The notes under the pieces were generated by a model. That model did not search any database. It saw only the letters and a program-made list of their open reading frames with translations, and was not told the DNA's origin. DNA of 64,000 nucleotides, taken from the NCBI GenBank assembly GCA_030629005.1, contig DAOVPV010000003.1, positions 62,001 through 126,000 of the forward strand, in the 5' to 3' direction. The stretch comes from a bacterium (lineage in GTDB: Bacteria; Babelota; Babeliae; Babelales; UASB340). Positions 18,800 to 26,975 of this stretch are shown here, in pieces; the stretch's first letter is position 1; each line of letters starts with the position of its first letter. The translations under genes and the position numbers were made by a program.

Positions 18800-20188
18800 A
18801 TGTTTTTATTAGACAAATTCATCAAACTACTTAGCAATTCAAAAAAACAGCTAGAATCCTCCAGCACAAATTATGATATGAAAAAATGGGTCTTATTGTC
18901 TTTCTCTTTTTTATTTATAATCGCAACATATTCAATAATACGGCCACTAAAAACGTCCGTTTTCTTAGGATTAATCGGCAAAGAATACGCTCCTATAACC
19001 AAATTTATAACAATCATAATCTTATTTCCTATTCTTTTTATTTACTCAAAACTAGTTGATAAATTTAAAAGACATGAAGTACTATACTACTGCCTTGGAT
19101 TTTATATTGTCTCACTAATAGTAACTGCAGGAATCCTTTTGCATCCTGTAATAGGATTACAAAATACAGAAACAAACGCGTATCGCATATTTGGATGGGT
19201 ATTCTACATACTAATAGACCTGTATTCCACAATTGTAGTAAGTACATTTTGGGCATTTGCAAACTCAATAAGTACACCCGAATACGCAAAAAACAATTAT
19301 GGTAAAATTATCTCCATTTCCAGAATTGGAGGAATTATAACATCAATTGGAAGTTGGTTTATAATGGAAAAAATAAACGTTTCGATTTCAACAAGCATCC
19401 CAATATTAGTAGTTGTGGCTGCAATGTTATCAGCACTTGCAGCACTTTGTATCATAAAAATAAAAAATGAGATTCCCGGTTACCTACTACACGGCTATGA
19501 AGCAGTATATAAAGTAGAAAAACAAAGGAGTAAAGATAAAAAAGTAAGCATGATTGAAGGCCTAAGGTTAATGATAACTCAACCATATGTTATGGGAATA
19601 TTCAGTTTAGTTTACATATTCGAAGCCATAAGCATGATACTTGATTATCAGATGCAAATCCAAATGTCCGTTGCAACAAATAATTCGATTGGTGGTATGA
19701 GCTCATTTATGTTTTTATACACTGCAGCATTCCAAGTACTAGGTTTTATTATTGCTCTTTTTGGAACATCAACAATTCTCAAAAAATTCGGAGTTAAGCT
19801 TTCTTTATTTTTGATGCCTATTGCAACAATATTAATGATGTTTTATTTACTTGCACTACCTAATCTTACGACAATCTTCGTAATTATGGTTCTTATAAGA
19901 GCCCTACATTACGGATTTAACGGACCTGTTCGTGAAATTTTATACATTCCAACAAGTAAAGATATTAAATTTAAATCTAAATCGTGGATAGATTCGTTTG
20001 GAAGGACTCTTTCAAAAACATCTAGCTCTTTATTCAATTATGCATATAGAAACACAGCACACTTGGTTCTAACACGCTTAAATGCAACAATAATAATTGG
20101 ATTATCCGCAATATGGACAATATCAACATTTTTTGTTGGTAAAAAATATAAAGAAACGGTTGAGGCAAACAAAACAATTGGAGAATAA
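18800..20188 (+). CDS. ATP/ADP translocase (NTT/Tlc family), copy 2
   Basis: A 462-residue paralogue of the previous gene with the same blocks: SIIRPLKTSVFLGLIG, PILFIYSKLVDKFKRH, FWAFANSISTPEYAKNNYG, GYEAVYKVEKQR and FNGPVREILYIPTSKDIKFK. The two proteins differ over most of their length, so the duplication is old and substrate specificity may differ. The intergenic gap is 143 bp with no clear terminator, so cotranscription is possible. The ATG at 18800 has a GGGAACAATT leader. Host-nucleotide parasitism is the strongest lifestyle evidence in the window. Confidence 0.95.
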   Translation: MFLLDKFIKLLSNSKKQLESSSTNYDMKKWVLLSFSFLFIIATYSIIRPLKTSVFLGLIGKEYAPITKFITIIILFPILFIYSKLVDKFKRHEVLYYCLGFYIVSLIVTAGILLHPVIGLQNTETNAYRIFGWVFYILIDLYSTIVVSTFWAFANSISTPEYAKNNYGKIISISRIGGIITSIGSWFIMEKINVSISTSIPILVVVAAMLSALAALCIIKIKNEIPGYLLHGYEAVYKVEKQRSKDKKVSMIEGLRLMITQPYVMGIFSLVYIFEAISMILDYQMQIQMSVATNNSIGGMSSFMFLYTAAFQVLGFIIALFGTSTILKKFGVKLSLFLMPIATILMMFYLLALPNLTTIFVIMVLIRALHYGFNGPVREILYIPTSKDIKFKSKSWIDSFGRTLSKTSSSLFNYAYRNTAHLVLTRLNATIIIGLSAIWTISTFFVGKKYKETVEANKTIGE

Positions 20189-20206
20189 TCAATTTTTAAA
20201 ATTTTG

Positions 20207-20234
20207 TTGAAATTTAAACAATTTCTGTTAAAAT
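20207..20234 (+). promoter_or_regulatory. Probable promoter of rpsB
   Basis: TTGAAA at 20207-20212, 16-nt spacer, TAAAAT at 20229-20234, giving a leader of about 100 nt before rpsB, in the 151-bp gap after the second NTT gene. Leader regulation by S2 would be a family expectation, not something visible here. Confidence 0.5.
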
Positions 20235-20339
20235 TTTAACCTGTTAGTTTATATGTTGAATCTTGTCTCTTATTACACAGGTGGTCGTTTTTACAAAACA
20301 ACCCAAGAGACAATTGTTAAAACCTGCGAAAGATAAATA

Positions 20340-21365
20340 ATGATAGACTTAAAAGATCTTTTAAAAGCCGGTATACATTTCGGCCATAAAACCTCCCGCT
20401 GGTCACCAAAAATGAGGCCTTTTATCTGGGGAGCTAAAAATAAAATCCACTTAATCGATATTGCAAAAACATCATTTTTGATGGAGCGAGCCGGAAAATA
20501 CCTCCACAGCATTGCAGCTGAAGGAAAATCTATTTTATTTGTTGGAACAAAAAAGGCTGCTCAAGCTGCGGTTTTTAAAACAGCAAAAGAAATAAACTGT
20601 CCATATGTTACAAATAGATGGATTGGTGGAACATTAACAAACTTTGATCAAGTAAAAAAAGCGTTAACAAGACTTCTTCACTTACGAGATATAGTTAGTA
20701 AACCAACAGATTTTTACAAGAAAAAAGAACTTAGCATGATGCAAAAAGAGGTTGCTCGTTTAGAAAAAAACGTTGGTGGTATATTAGATTTAAGATTTCC
20801 ACCTGGAGCAATTGTTGTGGTTGATGCTAAAAAGGAAGCATCTTCTATAAGAGAAGCAAAAAATGCAGGAATTCCTGTAATATCTTTAGTGGATACAAAC
20901 ACCGACCCATCTGGAATCAACTTTGTTATACCTGCAAATGACGATTCTGCCAGATCAATAGAGTTTATATTACAATACTTATCAACAATTATAAAAGATG
21001 GTCAAAAAATATACTCCGATAAAAAAGCAGCTAAGGCAGATGAGAAAAAAACATTAATTAAAAAAGCTAAAGAAGCAGCTGAAAGAACAATTAAAAGCAA
21101 AAAAGAAGAAGATACAAAAAAAGCAACTAAAGCTGAAACAAGCAAAAATGTAGCACCTCCAGTAAAAGCGCCTACAGTAAAAGCACCTATCGCAAAAACA
21201 ATAAAAGCTAAAACAGAAGAGCCTAAAAAAGCTGCGAAACCTAAAGAATCTAAAGAACCTAAAGAATCTAAAGAATCTAAAGAACCTAAAAAAACTGAAA
21301 AAAAAGTAGCACCAAAGAAAGCAACCACTAAAAAAGCTGAAACTAAAACTGAACCAAAAAAATAA
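20340..21365 (+). CDS. rpsB: 30S ribosomal protein S2 with long basic tail
   Basis: Residues 1 to about 225 are a normal ribosomal protein S2 (LLKAGIHFGHKTSRWSPKM, then IWGAKNKIHLIDIAKT, TNRWIGGTLTNF, and VDTNTDPSGINFVIPANDD). S2 is a small-subunit protein needed for late assembly and for S1 binding. The remaining 115 residues are a low-complexity Lys/Ala/Glu tail ending in repeats of the type KESKEPK and an ETKTEPKK end, so the protein is 341 residues against the usual 230-260. The elongation factor Ts gene that usually follows is absent; tRNA-Ser follows instead. The ATG at 20340 is well supported by family alignment. Confidence 0.97.
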   Translation: MIDLKDLLKAGIHFGHKTSRWSPKMRPFIWGAKNKIHLIDIAKTSFLMERAGKYLHSIAAEGKSILFVGTKKAAQAAVFKTAKEINCPYVTNRWIGGTLTNFDQVKKALTRLLHLRDIVSKPTDFYKKKELSMMQKEVARLEKNVGGILDLRFPPGAIVVVDAKKEASSIREAKNAGIPVISLVDTNTDPSGINFVIPANDDSARSIEFILQYLSTIIKDGQKIYSDKKAAKADEKKTLIKKAKEAAERTIKSKKEEDTKKATKAETSKNVAPPVKAPTVKAPIAKTIKAKTEEPKKAAKPKESKEPKESKESKEPKKTEKKVAPKKATTKKAETKTEPKK

Positions 21366-21379
21366 GAATTTTAATTACT

Positions 21380-21471
21380 GGAGAGGTGGCTGAGTGGTCG
21401 AAAGCGCACGACTGGAAATCGTGTATATCCTGAAAGGGGTATCGAGGGTTCGAATCCCTCTCTCTCCACCA
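21380..21471 (+). tRNA. tRNA-Ser (GGA)
   Basis: A type-II tRNA with a long variable arm. The acceptor stem pairs 21380-21386 with 21461-21467, the anticodon stem CACGA/TCGTG encloses GGA, and the variable arm reads TATCCTGAAAGGGGTA. The CCA end is encoded at 21469-21471. Confidence 0.95.
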
Positions 21472-21540
21472 TACTTCACTAAAGCTTCCAGCCTACGCCC
21501 GGGTGGCTACGGCGGACAGGTCGTATGACACGGCCAGTTT
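21472..21540. repeat. REP1 copy after tRNA-Ser
   Basis: Starts directly after the CCA end (TACTTCACTAAAGC) and contains TTCCAGCCTACGCCC and GGTGGCTACGGCGGACAGG, as in the copies at 96 and 41947. It separates the tRNA from the SRP RNA promoter. Confidence 0.75.
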
Positions 21541-21569
21541 TTGAAGCTTTATTAAAAATATGATATTAT
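21541..21569 (+). promoter_or_regulatory. Promoter of SRP RNA
   Basis: TTGAAG at 21541-21546, 17-nt spacer, TATTAT at 21564-21569, ending 6 nt before the first paired base of the RNA. The spacing fits a transcription start at about 21575. Confidence 0.55.
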
Positions 21570-21574
21570 AAATT

Positions 21575-21656
21575 CGGGGTAAGTTGGCATGAAGTCAAAT
21601 TGGTCAGATCCGGAAGGAAGCAGCCAGGGTTGATTGCCTCTGTACCCCGTTTTTTT
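21575..21656 (+). ncRNA. ffs: Small bacterial SRP RNA (4.5S type)
   Basis: CGGGGTA at the 5' end pairs with TACCCCG at the 3' end, and the apical part carries the SRP domain IV signature GGTCAGATCC then GGAAGGAAGCAGCC. The GGAA tetraloop and the asymmetric bulge bind Ffh. A T-run at 21650-21656 terminates it. The folded length of about 75 nt is the minimal form. dnaX follows, a common neighbour of this RNA. Confidence 0.93.
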
Positions 21657-21697
21657 ATGAGTACTTTTTAATTCTAGTGGAAAATCGAGATATTTTT

Positions 21698-23407
21698 ATG
21701 GACCAAGTAAATAACAATTTAAATCTAGCAAGAAAATGGCGACCTTCTAATTTTAAAGAACTCGTTGGCCAGGATATTCCTGTTAAAATGCTATTAAACA
21801 GCCTTTATCTAGAAAAACTATTTCCAGTATATCTTTTTGCCGGTCAAAGAGGTTGCGGAAAAACATCTGCAGCCAGAATCTTTGCTGCTGCAATAAACTG
21901 TAAAAATATAAAAAAATTTAGAACGAATCCAAAAGAAAATATCGTTCCATGCGGAAAATGTAATTCTTGCAAAGCAATGCTTTCCAGTAGCCACCCTGAT
22001 TTTATAGAGATAGACGCTGCATCTAACACTGGCGTAGAAAATGTTCGTCAAATACTCGAAGCATGTTCTTATATGCCAATACTCGGTCACAAAAAAATAT
22101 ACCTTATAGACGAAGCTCACATGTTAAGTAAATCTGCATTTAATGCATTCTTAAAAGTTTTAGAAGAACCGCCAGCATCCGCTCTTTTTATACTCGCAAC
22201 AACAGAGATTCAAAAATTTCCAACAACAGTATTATCTCGATGCTTTCAAATCATATTTAAGGCTATAAATAATGCACCTCTAAAAAAGTACCTTTCAAAA
22301 ATCTGTAATAATGAAAATATAGAAATAGAAGAAAATGCAATAAATATAATTGTTCAAGAAACAGAAGGTTCTGCTCGAGATGCAATCAACATGTTAGAGC
22401 AAATGCGTTTTTCTGATAAAAAAATAACAGTTGATTTAATACTAAAACAACTAGGTAAAATAAGCGAAGGAGAAGTATTAAACTTATTGCAAGCAATTGT
22501 ACTACAAGATAAAAAAACAATATTTAATATATTTGGATCAAAAGGCTTCGAAAATCTTAACCCTGCAATATTATGGAATACATTAGTCCAAGCCTTACAA
22601 TCACTACTTTGGGTAAAATATGAAGCGCCAAAGCTTCCTGCATACTTTAACGACACAGAAAAATTAAAATCTATAGCATCCAACACTTCTTTGATTAAGC
22701 TCAATCAATTCTTAAAAACAATGTGGGAACAAGAAAATATCTTTTTAAAAACATCAAATAAAACGATTTTTATAGAGACATTAATTATTCAAATGTCGGA
22801 GGAAACATTTAATAAAAAAACAAAACCAAGTCTTGACAACATAAGTCATTCAACGAACGCAGTAAATAAAAGTTCTAATTTGGCGCAACAAAAAACTAAA
22901 CCTCAAGTCATAAATAATACAAAAACAGTAACCATACAAAAAATCACTTCAAAATCAACAACAAATTCATCCTGGCAAAGTTTTTTGGAAAAAATAAACA
23001 GTATAAATAATCCATTTTTAACATCTGTGATAAACAAGGCCGATTTCATAAAATTTAACCCTGAAGAAAGAGTTATCGAAATCGCACTAGAAAGCAACAA
23101 CATGTTCACTCAATCAACTATAAACGATAACAAAGAATTATGGAAAACAATTCTTACCGAGCTATTTCCAGGAGCAATCGGTTTTGAATTTTCAGAAAAA
23201 GAAACAAACCCTAAGCCAGTGGCGACTAAAAACATTAGTAACCAAGCAAACCAGACATTAAACGCAACTCCAAAAGCAAGACCTACGTATGGTCCGCAAC
23301 CAACTCAGGCAATAAATATATCAGACCAAGAAAAATGGCCTACAGCGCACTTGATTCAGTCTGCTTTTCCAGGTAAAATAAAAGCAAACGATAGTAATAA
23401 ACAATAA
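21698..23407 (+). CDS. dnaX: DNA polymerase III subunit gamma/tau
   Basis: A 569-residue clamp-loader ATPase. ARKWRPSNFKELVGQD is followed by Walker A GQRGCGKTSA, a Cys4 zinc knuckle (CGKCNSC and the upstream Cys), IDAASNTGVENVR, Walker B YLIDEAHMLS and LEEPPASALFILATTE. I prefer ATG 21698, preceded by GAGA, over GTG 21677; both are in frame. At residue 367 (22796-22813) a partial REP2 encodes SEETFN in the linker to the C-terminal domain. The long hydrophilic C-terminus fits a full-length tau; no obvious frameshift signal for gamma was seen. The SRP RNA upstream is a common neighbour. Confidence 0.95.
   Translation: MDQVNNNLNLARKWRPSNFKELVGQDIPVKMLLNSLYLEKLFPVYLFAGQRGCGKTSAARIFAAAINCKNIKKFRTNPKENIVPCGKCNSCKAMLSSSHPDFIEIDAASNTGVENVRQILEACSYMPILGHKKIYLIDEAHMLSKSAFNAFLKVLEEPPASALFILATTEIQKFPTTVLSRCFQIIFKAINNAPLKKYLSKICNNENIEIEENAINIIVQETEGSARDAINMLEQMRFSDKKITVDLILKQLGKISEGEVLNLLQAIVLQDKKTIFNIFGSKGFENLNPAILWNTLVQALQSLLWVKYEAPKLPAYFNDTEKLKSIASNTSLIKLNQFLKTMWEQENIFLKTSNKTIFIETLIIQMSEETFNKKTKPSLDNISHSTNAVNKSSNLAQQKTKPQVINNTKTVTIQKITSKSTTNSSWQSFLEKINSINNPFLTSVINKADFIKFNPEERVIEIALESNNMFTQSTINDNKELWKTILTELFPGAIGFEFSEKETNPKPVATKNISNQANQTLNATPKARPTYGPQPTQAINISDQEKWPTAHLIQSAFPGKIKANDSNKQ
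22796..22813 (+). repeat. REP2 short-form fragment inside dnaX, in frame
   Basis: TCGGAGGAAACATTTAAT, the short REP2 form with one mismatch and lacking the last three bases. It is in the same codon phase as the waaA and dus insertions. Confidence 0.6.
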
Positions 23408-23417
23408 TACTCTTAAA

Positions 23418-24761
23418 GTGAACGTTCAAAAAATGAAAAAATCAAACAAATACCCAAAAGTTGTACTCGTCGGCAGAACAAATGTAGGAAAATCCACATT
23501 ATTCAACAGAATTACAAAGTACGCCAAAAGCATTGTTCTTGAGCAAGAAGGTGTTACAAGAGACTATATTACAGAGACCGTAACCTGGAATGACAAAACA
23601 TTTGATATTATAGATACAGGAGGGGTTTCCTTTCGACGTGAAAAAGATCCTATTTTAGAAGGTGTTAGATTAAAAGTTCTCAATCTTTTGGATAATGCCG
23701 ACTTAATATTATTTGTCTGTGATGGAAAGAATGGTTTAACCACACAAGATAAACAAATATCTAAAGTTCTACATAAAACAAAAAAACCCATGTTACTTTT
23801 AATAAACAAAGCCGACAATATAAATCTATTACAAGAAAACATGCCTGATTTTTATGCTTTGGGTGTAAAAGATATAATCAAAATATCAGCACTACATGGT
23901 AAAGGTGTTAATGAATTATTAGATACAGTATCTGAAATAATTCCAGAACCAAAAGATATAGTTGAAAAAGATGTACAATCCTACAAAATAACAATCATCG
24001 GAAAACCAAACGTAGGTAAATCATCATTAACAAATCTTTTATTAAAAAAAGATAGAACAATCGTCTCCGAAGTCGCAGGAACAACAAGAGAAGCTATATC
24101 AGATCTTGCTTATGTGTCTCAAGACCTTGTACTCATAACAGATACAGCGGGTGTTAGAAGAAAAAAGAATGTAAAAGAAGAAATAGAAAACTTAATGGTA
24201 AAAAGTTCATTAAGTGCCATTAGAACATCCGATATAATTTTACTCATTGTAGATGCAAGCGAAAAACAACTTTCAGACCAAGAATTAAAACTTTTATTTT
24301 ATGCACAAGAAGAAAAGAAGTCTTTAATTTTAGTATTCAACAAAACTGACTTAATAGAACCAGAAGACCGATATGAACTTGAATATAAGTTAGCAGAATA
24401 CAAATTTATTCTAAAAAAACTTCCTATCGTATGGATTTCATGCAAAGACAACAAAAACATCTCAAAAATACATAAACAAATAGTAAAATTATGGCAAAGG
24501 TTAAATCAACACTTTAACAATGAAGAGTTAGATGAGCTTATAAAAACAGCATTACTTAGAAAACCACTATTTCATAAAAAACAAGTACTAAAGCTGCATA
24601 AAATAAGATGGATCGAAGATGCAAAAACATTAATGTTCAAACTAAAAGTTAATTATCCACAATGGTTTGAAGGCACACAACTCGGTTTTATAGAAAATGT
24701 TTTACGCAGAAAATACGATTTGCTAGGATGTCCTATAAAATTTATAGTCGGTAGAAAATAA
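23418..24761 (+). CDS. der: Ribosome biogenesis GTPase Der (EngA)
   Basis: A 447-residue protein with two tandem GTPase domains and a C-terminal KH-like domain, a 50S assembly factor. Domain 1 has VGRTNVGKST, DTGG and NKAD; domain 2 has IGKPNVGKSS, TTREA, DTAGVR and FNKTD. The C-terminus (about residues 355-447) is basic as expected. The start is GTG 23418; an in-frame ATG at 23433 is an alternative with the same domains. It follows dnaX by 10 bp and precedes lptB by 13 bp, so these probably form an operon. Confidence 0.96.
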   Translation: MNVQKMKKSNKYPKVVLVGRTNVGKSTLFNRITKYAKSIVLEQEGVTRDYITETVTWNDKTFDIIDTGGVSFRREKDPILEGVRLKVLNLLDNADLILFVCDGKNGLTTQDKQISKVLHKTKKPMLLLINKADNINLLQENMPDFYALGVKDIIKISALHGKGVNELLDTVSEIIPEPKDIVEKDVQSYKITIIGKPNVGKSSLTNLLLKKDRTIVSEVAGTTREAISDLAYVSQDLVLITDTAGVRRKKNVKEEIENLMVKSSLSAIRTSDIILLIVDASEKQLSDQELKLLFYAQEEKKSLILVFNKTDLIEPEDRYELEYKLAEYKFILKKLPIVWISCKDNKNISKIHKQIVKLWQRLNQHFNNEELDELIKTALLRKPLFHKKQVLKLHKIRWIEDAKTLMFKLKVNYPQWFEGTQLGFIENVLRRKYDLLGCPIKFIVGRK

Positions 24762-24774
24762 ACAAAAAAACAAA

Positions 24775-25557
24775 ATGTCTTTGCTAAAAGTAGAAAATTT
24801 AAACCAATCTTACGCAAAAAAACAAATTCTCTCTAATATTTCTTTTGATCTAAGCCCGGGAGAAGTTGTTGCATTTCTAGGGCCAAATGGAGCCGGAAAA
24901 ACAACTTTATTGAGAACCGTAGCAGGACTATTAAAACTGCAAGAATACAGTGAATCCAATAAATTAAATCTTATAACGTTTGAAAAAAAATGCATAAATA
25001 AACGATCTGTATCAGATAGAGTTTCTTTAGGTTTATTATATCTACCTCAACAAACATCTTTATTTCGACAAATGACAGTGATCGACAATTTAAAGTTAAT
25101 TTTTAAATATCATAACTATTGGGATAATAATAGAAATAAATTATCCCAATTCAAAATAGAAACAGATTCATGGTTAGATAAAACAAATTTAACAAATCAT
25201 AAAAAACAATTGGCCGGAAGTCTTTCTGGTGGAGAAAAAAGAAAATTAGAAGTCATCAGATCTATACTTATGCACCCCAAAGCAATAATGTTAGATGAAC
25301 CATTTACAGGCGTAGACCCCAAATCTATATATGAATTAAAAGAAATTTTTTATAATATGGCAAAAAGTAATATAGCTGTACTTATATCAGACCATAATGT
25401 AGATCAATTGCTATCAATTGCATCAAGATGTTATGTTGTAATTAAAGGTCAAATAATAAAAACTGGCAGCATTAAAGATGTTATTAACGACAATGCAACA
25501 AAAGAGATGTATTTTGGTTATCAGTTTTATAAAGAACTTTCTAATAAGTTTCTTTAG
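24775..25557 (+). CDS. lptB: LPS export ABC transporter ATP-binding protein
   Basis: A 260-residue ABC ATPase. Walker A GPNGAGKTT, the Q-loop region LYLPQQTSLF with MTVIDNL, signature LSGGEKRKLEVIR, Walker B AIMLDEPFTGVDP and the LptB-typical SDHNVDQLL switch are all present. LptB drives LPS transport through LptFGC to the outer membrane, which agrees with waaA and the acyltransferase. The next gene encodes hibernation factor HPF, as in the E. coli lptB-rpoN-hpf order, though rpoN is missing. A small insertion of about 15-20 residues lies near residue 60. Confidence 0.9.
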   Translation: MSLLKVENLNQSYAKKQILSNISFDLSPGEVVAFLGPNGAGKTTLLRTVAGLLKLQEYSESNKLNLITFEKKCINKRSVSDRVSLGLLYLPQQTSLFRQMTVIDNLKLIFKYHNYWDNNRNKLSQFKIETDSWLDKTNLTNHKKQLAGSLSGGEKRKLEVIRSILMHPKAIMLDEPFTGVDPKSIYELKEIFYNMAKSNIAVLISDHNVDQLLSIASRCYVVIKGQIIKTGSIKDVINDNATKEMYFGYQFYKELSNKFL

Positions 25558-25587
25558 TAATTAATAATTTACGGAAAGGATAACAGA

Positions 25588-25950
25588 GTGGAAATAAAAA
25601 TAACATTCGAGGGCATGGAGCATTCTCCAGTAATAGAACAACAAGCTAAAGAAAAAATCTTGAAAATAAAAGAATTAATTCAGGATCCTGAATGGAGAAC
25701 TCCAAGATATGCCGAACTATGGCTCAAGGCCAATAAACAACACAACCATCATCTTGCAAAATTACATCTAAAAACACCCGACTTTAATTTAAATGCTCAC
25801 GAAGAAAGCCCGGATATGTATTTGGCAGTAGATAGAGTTGTCGATAAGATGACAAGTCTTGTAAGAAAAGAAAAAAGCATTATAAAAGATAAACGAAATA
25901 AACAAGATAGCGAGCGCAAAGACTTTGTTGATGACAAATATAATCTATAA
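25588..25950 (+). CDS. hpf: Ribosome hibernation promoting factor (short HPF/YfiA type)
   Basis: A 120-residue protein with the MEIKITFEGMEHSPVI start and a VDRVVDKMTSLVRKEK end of the sigma-54 modulation/HPF domain. It would bind the 30S decoding centre and lock idle ribosomes. The start is GTG 25588 with GGAAAGG nine bases upstream. The long-form C-terminal dimerisation domain is absent, and the tail is hydrophilic. It directly follows lptB, as in many Gram-negative bacteria. Confidence 0.9.
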   Translation: MEIKITFEGMEHSPVIEQQAKEKILKIKELIQDPEWRTPRYAELWLKANKQHNHHLAKLHLKTPDFNLNAHEESPDMYLAVDRVVDKMTSLVRKEKSIIKDKRNKQDSERKDFVDDKYNL

Positions 25951-25961
25951 AAAAACCAAAA

Positions 25962-25987
25962 TAGCCCAACGCTTACGCATTGGGCTA
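25962..25987. repeat. REP4 hairpin copy / bidirectional terminator
   Basis: TAGCCCAA pairs with TTGGGCTA around CGCTTACGCA, between the convergent ends of hpf and the acyltransferase gene. The inner 22 nt equal the reverse complement of 6979-7000 except for one base. Confidence 0.75.
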
Positions 25988-25997
25988 CTTGCGGGCT

Positions 25998-26846
25998 TTA
26001 ATATTTAATTATACCTTTAAAGCGTCTATGCGACCATAACCAATTTTCAGGCGCATTCTTTATTGCAGACTCCAAATACAAATTACTTCGTCTTGCAATA
26101 TCAAGTACTGCGTTTAAATTTCCATCATAGTCTTCTGGATATATAGGAGGCAATATTTCTAGTTCATAATTAAATAAATCTTTAATATAAACAAAACCAG
26201 GAACAATAGGTGTACCAGTTTTTAAACTTAACTTAATAAAAGCAGTATGAGTTCTAACCTTTTGTCCAAAAAGCTCAACTTCAATTCCATCATTAAGATA
26301 ACAATGTTGATCTGTAGCCATAATAACAATCCCCCCTTTTTTTAGATGTTTATAAAGGGTTAACAACGAATCTTTTTTAGGAATTAAAACATTCCCAGAA
26401 AATTCTCTATTCTTTTTTATAAACGCTTCCAACCACTTATTATTTTTTACAGGATTATACAAAATAAAACTTTTATAACCATGCAAAGCCAAATAATGCG
26501 CTGCAAGCTCCCAACTTCCAAAGTGACCAGTCGAAAGAATAACCCCACGCCCTAAAGCCAATGCCTTCTTAAAACGCTCAAAGTTTTTTATTTTAAAATA
26601 CTTATCCAAAAGATCTTTTTTATAAAATCTTAGTAATAAAAAATCAGCAAAAGAATGTCCTAAATTAGCAAAACACTTTTGCATAATTTTTTTATTTTGT
26701 CGGAAACCCTTTTTATCAATCGATTTAAAGCAATAATTAATATTTTTTAAAGCTATATTTTTTCGCTTACTCGAAAACAGACCGAAAAGCCGTCCTAAAA
26801 GTCTAAACTTAAAAATTATCAGAATTCTTATAGTTGCAAATATCAC
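25998..26846 (-). CDS. LpxL/HtrB-family lipid A acyltransferase
   Basis: A 282-residue protein with an N-terminal hydrophobic segment and the acyltransferase block STGHFGSWELAAHYLA, in which the HxxxxD/E catalytic pair is H and E, as in the LpxL/LpxM (HtrB/MsbB) family. Further family blocks are KKGGIVIMATDQHC, GTPIVPGFVYI and a C-terminal NWLWSHRRFKG. Such enzymes add the secondary acyl chain to Kdo2-lipid IVA. Which of LpxL, LpxM or LpxP it matches cannot be decided here. It fits with waaA and lptB in the window and converges on hpf. Confidence 0.88.
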   Translation of the reverse strand: MIFATIRILIIFKFRLLGRLFGLFSSKRKNIALKNINYCFKSIDKKGFRQNKKIMQKCFANLGHSFADFLLLRFYKKDLLDKYFKIKNFERFKKALALGRGVILSTGHFGSWELAAHYLALHGYKSFILYNPVKNNKWLEAFIKKNREFSGNVLIPKKDSLLTLYKHLKKGGIVIMATDQHCYLNDGIEVELFGQKVRTHTAFIKLSLKTGTPIVPGFVYIKDLFNYELEILPPIYPEDYDGNLNAVLDIARRSNLYLESAIKNAPENWLWSHRRFKGIIKY

Positions 26847-26880
26847 ACTTTTCCTTTAGAGTAAAACCTTTACTTTGTAT

Positions 26881-26916
26881 TCGAAAGAACACACAAGTGT
26901 GGAAACATTTAATGTT
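26881..26916 (+). repeat. REP2 long form, intergenic
   Basis: 36-nt copy (TCGAAAGAACACACAAGTGT then GGAAACATTTAATGTT) upstream of the MATE gene, in the divergent gap after the acyltransferase gene. Confidence 0.85.
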
Positions 26917-26975
26917 ATAGTTTTTTCTTTTAAATAAGATTTTATAAGAAATTTAAATAATTTAAAGGAACATAA

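Noticed and set aside
21002-21328. Minus-strand open frame of 108 codons in rpsB
   Set aside because: Antisense of the low-complexity S2 tail; open frames are expected there.
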